Shown: positions 1 through 12,830, numbered from the stretch's first letter. The stretch: DNA of 64,000 nt from Nymphaea colorata (GCF_008831285.2 NC_045139.1:19730892-19794891); one strand, 5' to 3'. Made by a program: numbers and translations. The notes: generated by a model not told the origin, from the letters alone.

Positions 1-3000
1 TGATATCTGTTCATTTCCGGATCATTGCAGGTCTATGCAAATAGATATACCATATATAACATGATGCATGCAAAACCCAGATCATATAGATATGGAATCC
101 TGTTTCTTTAGAGACTTACGTGTAGGATGTGGACCTATCAAGAGAAAATTGGATCCAAATTTGAAAAATTGAAATTATGGTACAAAATATTTCATGTAAT
201 TCTTGTTCTAAGTTTGAAATGAGAGATATCAAAATGTTACAAACCAGCATTGATATCAAAAGTTCATAATTCAAACTCCAAGATCTGTAATCCAATAAGT
301 TGTGACCTTGCATTCATGGTTTAATCCCTTGAAATCCAAATTCATATAAAATAGCTCCAAATTTGAGGATGGTCAAATTTTAAAATCCTTGATTTGGGTT
401 TGATTATGTGGGGATCGGTCTAGGGTTTTATGATCTGTTGTTCAATATTTAAAATCAGAGACTCGAGATGCAAAGTCTGATAGCTAAGAACCAACATCCG
501 ATTCTTGAGATCCAAAAGTGGTGTCCAAGGTATGAAGTCCAACATCCGATTCTTGAGATCTAGATCCGAATCTGCCAATTGTGGGTTTAATTCATGATTG
601 CAATTGGTCAGAAGATTACGATAAAATCCGATCATCATTTGAATTGGAGTCTATGGGTCGTTGGCTATAGGCTAGGTTTGTCAAAGGAGCTAGGTCTAAG
701 GGTTTGACTAAGCTGAACCTACCTACGCCACAGGGCATGCCACTAGGCTGACCCCAATCCACGTTCAGACAGAGGTGCACATGGGTGCAAGGTTTTTGAA
801 GTGCATGTTGCAAATAATTGTACAACGTGTGTACCATTGAGATATAAAAGACTTGATCTATATGCATAATTGAAATAAATAACTAATCAAGTAAAGACAT
901 GAAACTAAAAGAAGAAGAAAGGGATGAGAGGGGCAAACTTGACCCTTATGCCTAGCCTAGAGACATAAATTTAAATCTGTCATAGAAAAACAAATAATCT
1001 AAATTACAATATTATTAAAGCAAATAAAGAAAACCTAAGAACTAAGCAAGAAATAAACTGAACAAAACATGCTAAAAGCAAAAAATGGAAATTCAAAAAC
1101 ATGCACAAAAGAAAAAAAACGAATGAAAAGCACTAAATTGCAAATAAGAAAAGAAAGAGGAAGAACAAAGAAATTACCTAAACTATAAGACTTGACCGAG
1201 CCCAGCGATGACCTATGCACTGCCTGATTGGGTTTAGGTTGAGTTTGACCTGGGCATCGGGCCAGCCTGGGCCAATAAGAGTCGGGCCCAGGTCAACTCG
1301 ATGCCTGAAGCCCCAACCCGAGCTTGGGGCCAGGCTCGATATTCGATAATCGAGCCCAGGCCCAGGCTCAGGCCGGCCCGATCTGATTAAAATAAAAAAT
1401 ATATTTTTAAAATATTAAATAAAAATAATAAAAAAATTGAAAAAAATAATCAGGCTGAATCGGGCCCCATTGGGCCGACCTGAGCCAGTTTTTTCAGGCT
1501 CGGGCCCCGGCACTATCGGGCAGCGTACCTGGTACCTGTCGGGTACCTGGGCCCATTACGCAGGCTTAGGTTGAGTGTAATGCACCCCAAACCAAGACTT
1601 AGACCAAAGACTCTTAAAATTTAATTTTCAAGTGAGCCAAGCTTTTGAATACCTCTTTGGAATATATCCAAAGTTTATGGACTCTTTACACAGCTCAATT
1701 TTTCATGGTTAGAGCAATGGATGAAAGCCCTTTCATAGATGAGGGAGGGGGTGGGCCTCCCTTATGGAGATCGATATAGAACTGAACGTTTTAGTCCTCC
1801 TCCTCACTCAAAGATACAAAACCATAATATAAAATTGCATTTTCAATCAAAATTTATTTCCTTCAATCTCAATGTTAATTCAAATTCGATTTTGTGAAAA
1901 ACAATGCATGCACAGAGAAGTGCAGATTAATTCACAATAAAGGATTTGGAGTGTGGAGAATGAACAATCCTTGAACATGGAGTGGAGAAAACATATATTT
2001 GTAGCACATATTAACAATACATGGCATAGAAAAATGTTCATCTTGATAGATATTGATTTAGATTCGTTTGTGTCAGCAAAGAATTTTGCATGATTCAGTC
2101 TTTTTGTATAAATTTACATTAAGCACAAAGTGAGAAATTGACGATGTATTATTGGAATATAATGTGCATTAAGCTCACTTGTCGATCTTGGATTCGGCTT
2201 TTGTACTAAGACCTAGTTTCAAGTCTAGATTTGAAGAATATTCTAGAAGATGGATCTGGATATGATATGAAAATTTGGATCATGATATGATACTAAGATC
2301 TAAATTTTGAAATAATGAATCTGGATATATAAAAATTGATTACAAATCTGAAATTTGGATATGTGATCTAGGTACAAAAATGAAACTTAGATATGAATTA
2401 GGTTCATGTGGCTCCTAAGCTAGGTTTTATATACATTATGCACATACTGATAAGTGACCCAAATACCTCTTGCATGGAAATTGAGATTAGTGGGCCGCGT
2501 GGGTGAGCTGAACACATTGGGACATGTGTAGGGTAAAAATAAAGCATCCTGTGAAATTTGACTAAAAAATAACCTCGTTTGCCCTTCCCAAACTAAAAAA
2601 TTCAAATTCTATAGGTAGAAAGATTACCCTATTCTGAAGCCTGGGCAAAGGCAAAAAATAGGGACTTTTGATTTGAGCTATGCTCATCTAATTTGGAGCT
2701 AGAAATACTCTCTTGAAGAGTAGCTGAGTGCAATTATATGAAGACTTCTGGATTGAACATAATTCAGCTAGGAAGATTGAGCTACACTAAAACCAAGTGT
2801 CGTGAAATGTACAAACTTTAGTAAATCTGTAAAATGGAAATTGAGTTCAAATTCAGATGAATAAACTAAAAACAAAGTCTTAAATACTGATATTAGACAT
2901 TGAAGAATATAATCCTAGCTCGGCACAAGCTGACATGGTTAGGATTGTGAGAGTTTTAGCTCAAACTTGCTAAAGCTGGTAAGATATTGTTGGACAAAGC

Positions 3001-3481
3001 TCTAGAACTCAAGTATGGATTTTAGAACTGAAAGTAACTGAAAAGATCTTATGTTAGATCAATTCAGCTCGACATGGTCCTGGTGTTCTAGAATTGGTAG
3101 ATGCATGGTCTAAGCGAGCTGATTGAGCTAGAGTTAGCTGACTTAGGGTTGAGGAAAGCCTAGTGAGCTGACTCTAACAACTCCTGAGATCCTATAAAGT
3201 AGAGAAATGGAATAATTTCTCAAATATTCGGCAATTCTCGAAAGTCTAGTGAAAATCCCTATTTTCAGTCAAGGGAACAAGACATAGGAGGGAAATGAAC
3301 ATTTTCAGCAATGGCAACCTAGGTGATCTGGGTCTAGGTGCTCAATGCTGGTGTAAAATATACTTGTTTGGTTCAATAATGGCCTTTTTTCTTGAAATTT
3401 AGTTTTTGAAAACCAATTTGAAAAACTCATGGTGAAGAGAAAAGCAGTCATTTGGACTTGTAAAAGTTTTGGGTGTTTATA
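1..3481 (-). mobile_element. Decayed Tat/Ogre LTR (element A, 3' LTR, partial)
   Basis: Read on the minus strand, a polypurine tract (GAGGGGCATC) at about 3483-3492 is followed at 3481 by TATAAACACC. This resembles the start of the Ogre LTRs further right (TGTTAACACC), with the second base changed. The next 300 bases align in patches with the plus-strand LTR starting at 9715, for example a shared segment around 'CAGATCACCTAGGTTG'. The outer end is not visible and may lie beyond the window start. The 2200-2400 stretch is full of degenerate AGATCTGGATATGA-like repeats, which LTR B also shows at about 11080-11260. I see no gene in this interval. Confidence 0.5.
1205..1590. repeat. GC-rich imperfect inverted repeat, possible non-autonomous DNA transposon
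   Basis: Two GC-rich arms full of GGCCC, GGGCC and CAGGC words (about 1215-1385 and 1452-1560) flank a very AT-rich core (1386-1450). The arms resemble each other in inverted orientation next to the core: GGCTCAGGCCGGCCCGA on the left, and GGCTCAGGTCGGCCC on the reverse strand at the right. GC-rich subterminal motifs with an AT core occur in plant hAT-type miniature elements, so that is the suggestion. I could not define terminal repeats or an 8-bp target duplication, so the class is uncertain. Confidence 0.3.
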
Positions 3482-5880
3482 GATGCCCCTCTTAGCTATT
3501 GAGTCTAGAGTGCCATAATGAGTGGCAAAGAAAGAACACCAAACCCTAGAAATGATGATGAAATCTTGAAGTTAAGCTTTCAAAAAATCTTTTTGAGATA
3601 TAAAAAAATGCCCAGCATGAATGTTGGTGCAATGCCTATGGTCACTTGTGAAATGCTTGTGAGCTTGTAAAATGCTTGTAAATTTTTGATAAGGATTCAT
3701 TTGCATGTACCTCTTCTACCTTGTAAGGACTTGTAGGATTTCATTCACTTCAAGGACAAAAACTTTTTTGCCAATAGTGTGAAATTCATCTAAAACAATT
3801 GTTCTTCAGTTACAAGTGATAAGTTAAGAAAAATTGTTCTCTATGTCATAAGGTTTCTAGGTATAGAATTTGTCACCATCCTGACTCCCTCACATTTTAT
3901 CATCAAAGAAACTTTGACATGAGAGATTTTAATTTTCAAGTAGACATATTTGCTTGTTCCTTTTCTTCTTTATGTTTCTATATATGGCAATTTTGAACTC
4001 ATCGTTCTTCTTATTGTTGTCTTGATTTTTTTTCATGCTGACCTTCACCTGTAAAGGACATACCTCACCACCCCCCCGCCCCCCACATGTGACTACAAGG
4101 CTCCATTTTTTTGATGGTCACATAGCTCTATCATGTGCAATGTCAAGTCTATTGGGCATTCTACTGAATCCTTATAACAAGTTTTGGATCTACAACTCCC
4201 AAGCAGTTGATCTTAGGATGCTACGTGTAGAACACTCCTCAAACTTACTTGCTTGAGCTCAAAAGATTTTAGAAGACATAACTAGACAAATGTTAATAGA
4301 TCACGTAACTTCACAAAATAGACACAAATTAAACTTTACACCTACTTAGTACTCTCAAGTGTTGATATAGTGGAACAACTACATTTGGCCCAAGCCCATC
4401 TCTCAATGTTCAATTTATCCATTTTCCCTATTTTTCCCTCATCTGCTCGGCCTTTTTCTCACTGATGCTTTTTGATATGTTCTCATTTTATTTGGTGGGT
4501 CAAAGTCAATGACATCTTTTTGACTTTGATTCCCTCATTTTCATTGAACTTTCTTTATGGCTTACAAAATGGTATTGTCAACACTTTCACCTTTCCAGGA
4601 TCATCAAATCATTGGCTGAAATTTTCTCATACTTTTAGAGATTCTAAAATCATTTTGGTACTTATAAGATATATTATGGTAACTTCTCAGAAATGTGTAC
4701 CAAACTTCTGATGCTTGTAATGCTTGTATGACTGAGACACAAAAATATGCATTGATGTGTGAAAATATGTACCGAAGTGCAAAATCATGTATTGAGGTGC
4801 ATCTATTTATGTTTACCAAAGTGCAAAAACTTACACAATGATAAACTTACACAATGATAAATTTACTTGTGTGCACCAAAGCATGAAATCTTATACTAAA
4901 GTGTGTCTGCTTGTGTATACTGCAGTACGAAATTTTACACAAAAAACACATGGATTTGTATGCATCGAAGCATGAAATTTTACGCACTGGTATGTTTGTT
5001 ATGTGTGCTGAAGCATGAAATCTTATGTCAAGGTGAATTTGCTTGTGTGCATCGAAGAGAAAAATCTTATACCAGAACATGAAATGTCGTGAACCCATGT
5101 AAATTGGTATGTTTACTTGTGTGTGTTGAAACTCGAAAACTTATGCCGTTGCATGTTCTTACAAACTTGTGTGCATTGAAGTACGTAATTATTTCGAAAA
5201 CTTGTGAAATTTGAGTGCACCAAAGTGCGAAATCATGCATGAAAGCACAAAACATGTAGAAATTTATGTAAATTTGAGAGGCTTGAGTCCTAAAGAGCAA
5301 AATTGGCAACCTTGTGAGCATTGAAGTGTAAAATTGAAGAATTTGTATGTGATTGGAAAACTTGTGCACATTGAAGTGTGAAATAATAAATTTGTGGGAC
5401 TTGAAATATGAAATTTGAGAGGCCTCTGTGCACCGAAGTGTTAAATTTGGAAAACTTGTACCCATCAAGGTGCAAAAGATGAAAAGCTTGCATGCATTGT
5501 AGTGCAAAATTGAAAACCTTGTGTGAAATTGGAAAATTTATATGCACCATGGTGCAAAATTGAAAAATATGTATCAAATGCTTGAAAACAGGAGGCCCTT
5601 GAAAAGATCATAAAACTTGGATGATCTGTGTGTACTTGGATGTGAAAACTTGTGGATCTATTACTCTCAGATTTTGAAAGCTCTGAAATTTTTCTTGTGG
5701 GAAAACCTTTTGCAGACATTTCCCAGTGTTAGAATGCTACTTATTTTATTTAAAAAGACGTCCTAATGTGAGCGCAGTGAAGAGAATACATGAATGGAGA
5801 GAAAAAGAAAGAGAGACTAGTTTAGCCATCAAAGAAAATTGTATTAATAGAAGATACTTGATAAAACTTGGTTATGCATA
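3482..5880 (-). mobile_element. 3' untranslated region and polypurine tract of Tat/Ogre element A
   Basis: This stretch separates the end of the decayed integrase reading (about 5880) from the polypurine tract TAAGAGGGGCATCT (minus strand, 3481-3494). No coding domain is recognisable. The long 3' UTR (about 2.4 kb) is typical of Tat/Ogre elements, whose 3' UTRs are known to be hypervariable and to harbour tandem repeats. The part 4690-5720 is such a repeat field and is listed separately. A polypyrimidine run on the plus strand (CACCCCCCCGCCCCCCAC) lies near 4070. Confidence 0.55.
4690..5720. repeat. Degenerate minisatellite in the element A 3' UTR
   Basis: A short phrase recurs many times on the plus strand with drift: TTGTGTGCACCAAAGYRYGAAAT or TTGTGTGCATTGAAGTRYGAAAT, spaced roughly 40-65 bases apart. 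Examples are near 4866, 4960, 5046, 5168, 5213, 5307, 5366, 5428 and 5548. The long open frames here on the minus strand (up to 146 codons, rich in repeated His-Lys-Phe and Phe-Asn words) follow from this repetition and carry no domain. The array lies between the integrase remnant and the polypurine tract. Confidence 0.6.
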
Positions 5881-6760
5881 GAATGTTTTCAAATGAAGAG
5901 CATTTATCAACATTATTAATCGGTATGGATTGTCTAGCAAAAATTCCTTGTTGACATAGGGTCCATCCAAATTTGGTGCTCACTTTCCATAAAAATGATT
6001 ATTCCACAAAATGGTTGACCTCAACACTAACTCATTGACTTTGAAATTTTGCTCTATTATTGCCTTCGCATGTTGTCGAGCTAGCCAGTGGTAGCATGCC
6101 TCTGTGCTTTATTGTTCATAGTCTCTTTTCATCGAGCAGGTCTAATTATAGAATATGTTGCTTCTATTATTGGTGCATGTGAAAGGGAGAACTACCTTTG
6201 TGCCATATACCAGTTCTATTGGAGTGACGTTGGTGGCAGTTTTAACTGTAGTCCTATAAACCCATAAAGCATCGTGCAACTTCTCATGTCAATCTTAGCC
6301 AATTTCCATGGTCCTTTCTAGGATTTAGAATAGGACCTTGTTTGTTGCTTCTGGTTGACTATTTCCTTATGGATAATAAGGTTCTGATAAATAATGTTTG
6401 ATTTTGTATTTTGAATAAAAGTTGTGTGTCCTTTCGTTATTGAAATGCGTCCCATTATTGGATATGATGCCATACGACATCTTGAATATGTACAAAATGT
6501 TCTTGTAGATGAAAGAGATAATATGTTTGCCTTCTACTATTCTCAAGGTAATGGCCTCCACCCAGTTGGTGGAATATTCTGTCACAGCAAGAAAATATTG
6601 GTGCTCGTTTGGCGCAGGAAAGTAGATGGGGCCCGCTATATCATATGCCCACATTGAAAATGGCCATTGGTGATCCAATGGAATATAGATACGATTCTAC
6701 AGCATGTATGGAATTGAAATGAATCTAGCACATTAAACATCTTTTCACAAACTTGTGGCA
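5880..6760 (-). pseudogene. Integrase remnant of Tat/Ogre element A
   Basis: Minus-strand reading shows the integrase core of a Tat-type gypsy element. The best open piece (6678 down to 6367) has WPFSMWAYDIAGPI (first catalytic Asp region), TNWVEAITL, then NNGTHF where DNGTHF is expected, so the second catalytic Asp is Asn. Below 6367 the reading continues in broken frames (YRTTVKTATN, ELVYGTKVVLP, then a LVLRS-like C-terminal part) to about 5880. It matches the intact-looking integrase at about 30.3-31.0 kb in order and motifs. Several stops and frame changes make it non-functional. Confidence 0.75.
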
Positions 6761-6897
6761 GTCTTATTGCATAGTTGGCTAATAGTAGCCTGCTCCAATT
6801 AGTTGCTTGACCCTAAACGGGCCAGTCTATCTACAAATTGATTAAACTCCCTCTTGACACAAAACAGTTGTAATTCCTTGAACAACTGCACCAAAGT

Positions 6898-7254
6898 TTA
6901 GGTGATTTCTTGATGAGGTGACAGTTTTGTATCTCTTACCTTCCATTCTTTATTAACTTGGTTCATAATGAACAATAAATCTCCATATACATGAACTTTT
7001 CTAACGTTAAAACTAAACATCATCCTTAGTCCATGTATCAATGCTTCACATTCAGTTGTATTATGTTTGTATTTGAACTCCAATCTAAGAAAATAAGAGA
7101 TCATCTCTTTTTTGGGAGTGAGTAAGAGAACCCCAATGCCTGTTCTTACCATGTTATTATAGCCATCAAAGAACATTGTCCATGGCTGAGCAGTTTCAAT
7201 ATGCAAAATTTGTTCATCTAGAAAATCAATGTTTGCCTTTAATTTTTTAGCCAT
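6898..7254 (-). pseudogene. Archaeal-type RNase H remnant of element A
   Basis: A 118-codon minus-strand frame contains WTMFFDGYNN, GIGVLLLTPKKEMI, HNTTECEALIHGL and VHVYGDLLFIMNQVN. This is the second RNase H (aRNH) that Tat-lineage elements carry between RT/RNase H and integrase. The first catalytic Asp (FFDG) and the Glu (ECEAL) are still visible. The GDLLF part corresponds to the stretch broken by a frameshift in the young element at 29.75 kb. Between 7255 and about 7400 the reading is lost. Confidence 0.7.
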
Positions 7255-7399
7255 TGGAAATCTACCAACTAATCATCCAGTGATTGCCTTTAATAGGTTT
7301 TTAAGAAATGTACTATAGTATATGGCATATTTTATCCATCATAAAATATTGTTTATCATACTATATGAAAGTTTTACTGACATAGTATATGGCATCTTT

Positions 7400-8640
7400 G
7401 ATCTTACAACCTTTTTTTGTATTGTGCTAAAAATCCTTCGCAATCAGGATTCTTCACTGAAATATAAAGTCACTATGGATGTCTAGGAAAAGACATGTAG
7501 ATTCAATAGATACTGCTTGATGCATTTTAACGCTTTCTAACATTGTGGGCTCCACTCAAACTTGATGCCATTTTCTGAGCAACTGAGAGCAATATTAAAA
7601 ATGAAACATCATATTGCTTATATTCTGCACTAGAGACTACATAGTCCTTTAAGATTAATTAAGGACATGTTGATGATGGCTTTGGCTTGGTGTAATCTAC
7701 TTTGATTCCCTGTTTGCTCACCATATACCCAAGAAGTTTGCTTGATTTGATGCAAGATACAAGGATTTAACTTGATCTTATACTACAGCAATCTATCAAT
7801 GACTTGAGTTAAATCCCCAATGTGATCTTGATGTGCCTTGGGCTTACCAGAACATTGTCCATGTATGTGTTCATAAACTTGTGCATCTGGTCATGAAAGA
7901 TAGTTGTCATGGCTCTCTAATATGTTGCTCCAGCATTTTTCAGCACAAATTGCATCATGGTATTGCAAATGGTCCCCAAGGAGTGGTGAACATATGTCAG
8001 AGGTTGATCTTTGCGAGCCAACTTGATCAGCTTGTAGCTGAAATATTTGCTCTTGAAGGAAAACATAGTTAACTTAGAGTTTTGACGACCAATACATCTA
8101 TTATCAGGCAGAAGATAATCATTCTTTGGTGTGGGCTTGTTGAGATCTCTGAAATAATATTGATCCAAACTTTTCCGTTCTTCTTTGGTACCATGACTAT
8201 GTTAGCTAGCCACTCAGGATAATCAATGGTTCTCACAAACTTGGCTCTTAATAGGTCTACTAGTCCTTCCTTGACTTTGTCTTTGACTCGTGGATCTAGT
8301 TTTCTTAGCTTTTGCTTGGAATGGATGGCTACCATGCTTTAGAATCAATTTGTGTTCTGCTAATTTTAGGTTCAATCTTAGCATGTCTTCATAGGTCGAA
8401 GCAAATACTTCTTTGTCAATTTTCAGAAACTGGATGAGCTTCTCTTCTTCTTCCGAGTTAGAATTGATGCCAATCTATATTATTTTGGGGTTTTTTGGTA
8501 GTTTTCATATTTACTATTTGGTGGGATTGTTAAGTAAAGCTGGTGGCTGATCTTTTTATTGTAAACTGAGTTGAATCTGTAGGATCTAGCTGTGATTCTA
8601 TTTGTTCGACTAGTTTTACCTGTTGACTTGGTTCTGCCTA
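7400..8640 (-). pseudogene. Reverse transcriptase remnant of element A
   Basis: The minus-strand reading, highest coordinates first, follows the young element's pol. From about 8500 it has a TYEDM-like linker. From 8335 it has KLRKLDPRVKDKVKEGLVDLL, then DYPEWLANIVMVPKKNGK (8250-8170). After a frame change come DLNKPTPKNDY and a segment with FSFKSKYFSYKLIKLA and NAGATY (8150-7917). The YVDD region is not clean: about 7870 reads through a degenerate 'MDNVLV' context. Stops and frameshifts are frequent. Upstream homology fades at about 8640, where the inverted junction with element B lies. Confidence 0.7.
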
Positions 8641-8679
8641 TTTTTAAGCATAAAGTTGGATTTATGTTTATTCTATGAA

Positions 8680-9714
8680 GTTATGTGATTCATGATCTCC
8701 TATTTAGTTATGTCTCCTAAAACATTCTAAACTCGAGCAAGTAAGTCTAAGGCATGTTCTACACCTGGTACCCTAAGGCCAACTAATCTTAGAGCCGTTG
8801 ACCTGAAAGATCGCTACATACGTTCAGTGGAAAGCCCGATAGACATGGCATTGTACATGACATAACTATAGATATCCACCAAAATGGTGGGGCTCTGTAG
8901 TAGCCTATAGGATGGTGAAATGTCTCCCCTACTGGTAAAGGTTGGCATAAGAAAGGAAAAGAGAAAAATGGAAGCAAAAGAAGAGAAAGTAAGAGTTAAA
9001 GTAGTCCAAGTAAATAAAAAGGGAAAAAAAAAAGAGAAAAGAGTGCCTACTCGAGTGGCAAGAACTACTCAAATAGGAAGTTCTTCTATAGATTAGATGA
9101 AATTCCTTGTGCTTTGGAAATAGCTAGGTTAATGATTACTCCTTTACAAAGCTTTTCAAGAAGTGGAGAGCACACTATTTGAAATATCTTCTAATGACAA
9201 TGAAGAGGAACCTGCTTTAGAGAATTAGAAACTATAATTAAAGCATGCTCTAACTTTCAAAATGTAAAGGATCATAACAGGTCTTGGAAAAGGATACTAA
9301 ATTCAAGAAGAGCATAACTTTGTCACAAAATGTTGGATTTTATAGTGAACTCATCCTTATTGACGCACAGTGAACTCATCCTCATAGACAATGTTTAGAA
9401 TTCATCCTTCGACGACACACAATATTCAGAACTTGCTCTTACGAGTACACAATGTCTCGAGAGAGAAACTCTTCACAATGTCTTCCCAGTTTTCTAGCTA
9501 GGGCATCTTTATTTTTCAAGAGCACAAGAGGTTGGTATCCTCGGATTTTTGGAAATCATGAAAAGTTTTCTAAAAAAATGAACTTTTAATGACATAAATT
9601 TGCAGTTTTAAAACCAAAATTTCTCTCCTACTGTGGCATTTCATTATATTTGGTGCATTTTGTCTTTGCCACTAATGATGGCTTTACATTGGCTTAGTGG
9701 CAACAAGGGGCATC
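8680..9714 (+). mobile_element. 3' untranslated region of Tat/Ogre element B (5' part missing)
   Basis: From about 8700 the plus strand matches the 3' UTR of the young Ogre element at 31.75-32.0 kb: GAGCAAGTAAG, GGTACCCTAAGGCCAACT, GAAAGCCCGATAGAC and a GGTGG...CTCTGTAGTA segment. It ends in AAGGGGCATC (9705-9714), the same polypurine tract context as the young element. The rest of element B upstream is absent; the sequence immediately left is the oppositely oriented RT of element A. Confidence 0.65.
9666..9703 (+). other. Stem-loop upstream of the element B polypurine tract
   Basis: TTGCCACTAA (9666-9675) and TTAGTGGCAA (9694-9703) are perfect reverse complements separated by 18 bases. The right arm ends one base before the purine run AAGGGGCATC. 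The homologous place in the young element also forms a stem but with different bases (see 32298-32339). Confidence 0.6.
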
Positions 9715-12700
9715 TGTAGACACCAAAAAACTTTTATTCGTTGAAATGACCATTACCTCCTCATAAATGAGATTTTGAACTAATCTTTTGAAAAGAATTT
9801 CAACTATAGGGCCAATGAACTAAACTAGATCAAATGATATGCTCTAGATATCAGACATCAGGACCTAGATCACCCTAGGTTGTTGCCGCCTAACAAACCA
9901 TTTCACCACTAATGACCCCATTTTGTCTTATTTTTCTCCAATTTTTTAAGAACGGCCATGGAAATGTTGAGAATGATCTTACCTAAGTTTAATCACAATT
10001 ATTTCCATCTCTACAAGTAACCAGATATTCTCAAAGCAAGTTTACTAGCTTACATTTGATTAGAAATGAGTCATTTTCCCAGTTTTTTCCAGCATTTCTT
10101 ATCAATAGAATACCTACGAATCAAACCAGTCCTATGATAGGTTCTTTCTAATGCCAACAAAATATTTTCAGTTTCATTTGTAAATTTTAAGATCGAATTC
10201 TAGTCTTAGAACAACTATGTTTAGGAAATGGTGTCCCATTTCCCTATTTTCACATATCTGATAATCATTTCTACCCAATTCGAGCAAGTCAACCAGAATT
10301 GAGCTACGATAACATTCTTCAATAATGGGTTTGACTATTCAGTTTGAACAATTCTATCTCAAATTGAAAATATTTGTAGCTTTTTAGTCATTCCTCGAGT
10401 GTCCATGTCTAGGCATCATCACTGGTGACTCATAAACTACTTTTCTTGAGAACTTGATGTTTGATTCCAATCTGAACACACAAATGGATTCAGTGTCAAC
10501 CAATGAGAGCATCAGTGTATTCATCTCCCACACATAAGAAAACTATCTATGTTTCCCATTTTACCCTTTTCATTTCCATTTAGAGGATCAATTTCAACTT
10601 GGTCAATTTAAAAAAAAAGATTTTTCAAGGGATATTGAGAATTTTTTAGTCAAACTTGGCATGCTTCTAGGCCTATGCATAACCCACATCCCAATGTGGT
10701 CAAACTTCCTTCCTAGCTTCGTAGAGCCAGTTTTGTGCCAACAGTAAAATCATCAATGGTACATACATGCATTATTTTTGTATAAATCTATGTTTGGAGT
10801 TACATGAACCAAGCCTGGGGCATTTCTGTGCCAAACTTGAGCCCAGTAAGACTCATGTAAGGTTTAAGTCACTTTGGAATTAAACTCAACTAGGTTGGAA
10901 CCTAGCTAAACTTGTTTAACCATAACTGAACTTAGTTTGATATGAGCCCAGTCTGACGTACATTCAATTGAGTCCATACCATGATCAAACCTAGGTCCAC
11001 CTCTTGAACACAGAGTCTATACCTGCAAGACCCACACTGAGCCTAGTTTGGATGCTCATATCTCAAACCCTTGTTTCAGATCACAAAATCATGACTCAGA
11101 TCTACAAGATGCTTAGACACAAACATAAATCTTTATTTCAGATCCCCAAATCTAAATTTCTCATTCTAGTTTTGATCAGATTTTTGATGCAAGTCCTAGA
11201 TCCAAATTCTCATTCAGATCGCAATCCAGATGTCTCCAAATCTACATAATAATATAAACATATAACCGAATCCAATGTTTAGATCCAAATTGATTAGATG
11301 TTGACATGTGTCACAATCCTATTAAATTTTCCACTCTTCAAGGACACATTCCACAATCTTATTAAATCACACACTCCAAGGACACGTCACCACTCAATCT
11401 AGTCTCTTACTCTCAATGAATACATGTCATAGTCCTAAGAGTCCACTACATTTGGGACTCTTCTAATCCGAGATCCTTCACCCTTGTCGCAATGTTAAAG
11501 AATCCTTTACATTTGAGATTCTCTAATTCTTTATAAGAGAAGACCTAAGGGAGATGTCCCATATAGAGACCCTCTCTCTGGCCCTTGGTGTCTGCATCAA
11601 ATTTGGAAGAAACCCCCATTGTTGCCCATGTCCAAATAAGGAAATGAAAAAGAAGAACTAGAAGAAGGAGATGAACTCGCACTAGGATCTCTCTCTTTCT
11701 CTTTCATCATCTACATATGTGATTTCTATTATTTTTCTTTGTGTTTAGCACAAACATATTTAAATTAATTGTTTGCAATTTTTTAGGTTGTGATATTTTG
11801 GAATTTTACAAGTTTTTTAGTTTTAGAGATGTATCTTCTTGAGTTCATGCAAAATTTAGAATTGCAGAAATTTCAGAATTTTACCTAACTTTGAGAAATT
11901 ATATCTCTCTAACTAGAAATTGTATTGACAATCCATAAAAATGATAAGTTGTTTCTATGTGTCTAGCTTGTTTTCTCCAAATTTCATGACATTTCATGAA
12001 ATTTTGCCCTACATTTGGTCTTTTTTCTAGGGTCTATTTTCTGCAACTTTCAAACTACAAAAATCTTCTAATTTGTCTTACTTGTGAACCTCGTTAACTT
12101 TTGATTGAGAACTCTGATTTATGTTATGCCAAAGCCAGAATTAATTCTATGTGCCTAGTTTCTACCTAAAAAATTTTAGCCAATTCTAAAGTGAATTGAC
12201 TAGTCATTAGATGATTGGGTTAGAACTATTTTTCCATAACTTTCTACAAAATCTTACTTTTCACAAATTTCATGATGTTGCCTCTCTCTCTGTTTAATCT
12301 TTTTTGAAAATTTCAACCCCAGTTGATTATGTGTTATGCAGAGAATTTAGAAACCCAATTTATTAAAGATCAAGATGATTTGATTCCCTTTCTATCCATC
12401 CAAATGCAATTATGGAGTGGTGAAGTCAGTTATGGTTTTGTTGTTTTCTACTATCTATGTTTCTGCTCTAAGTTCCTAAAATCGTAACTATGTACCCTTT
12501 GCATATTTTTCTGATCTATAAAATCTTGATCATTTTCGGTTATGCAGAGAGTCTGTAGACCAATTTTTTGATCAATCTAAGTAGATTTGATGAGGTTTTA
12601 GTTGGACCAAATATACCCCTGTACCTATTTTTATACTATTTTCTACAATTTCTGATTTTTGTCATAAGTTTCTGGTACTTTATCTTTTAGATCCTAAAAG

Positions 12701-12830
12701 GTTTTTCAAATCTAACACTTGGAGTTGATTGTCTCATGTGTAGAAAGTCTTCTTAAATATTGTGTTAATCTAACATAGTAAACCTAGTTTTTGAACCCAT
12801 CAAAGTCTAGTAAGAATCATATGTCATGTT
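9715..12830 (+). mobile_element. Decayed Tat/Ogre LTR (element B, 3' LTR)
   Basis: The LTR starts as TGTAGACACC directly after the polypurine tract. It shares patches with the minus-strand LTR ending at 3481 and, more weakly, with the young Ogre LTRs. The 11550-11700 stretch (CCCTTGG..., purine-rich GAAGAAGGAG) resembles the transcription-start region of the young LTR. The right end is not sharp; 12830 is where recognisable copia sequence soon begins. I see no gene inside: 10-12.8 kb is AT-rich with no domain in any frame. Confidence 0.45.

Noticed and set aside
5067-5507. 146-codon minus-strand open frame
   Set aside because: It lies wholly inside the degenerate minisatellite; the protein is a drifting repeat with no domain.
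7833-8072. Plus-strand frame opposite the element A reverse transcriptase
   Set aside because: Antisense shadow of the RT remnant.
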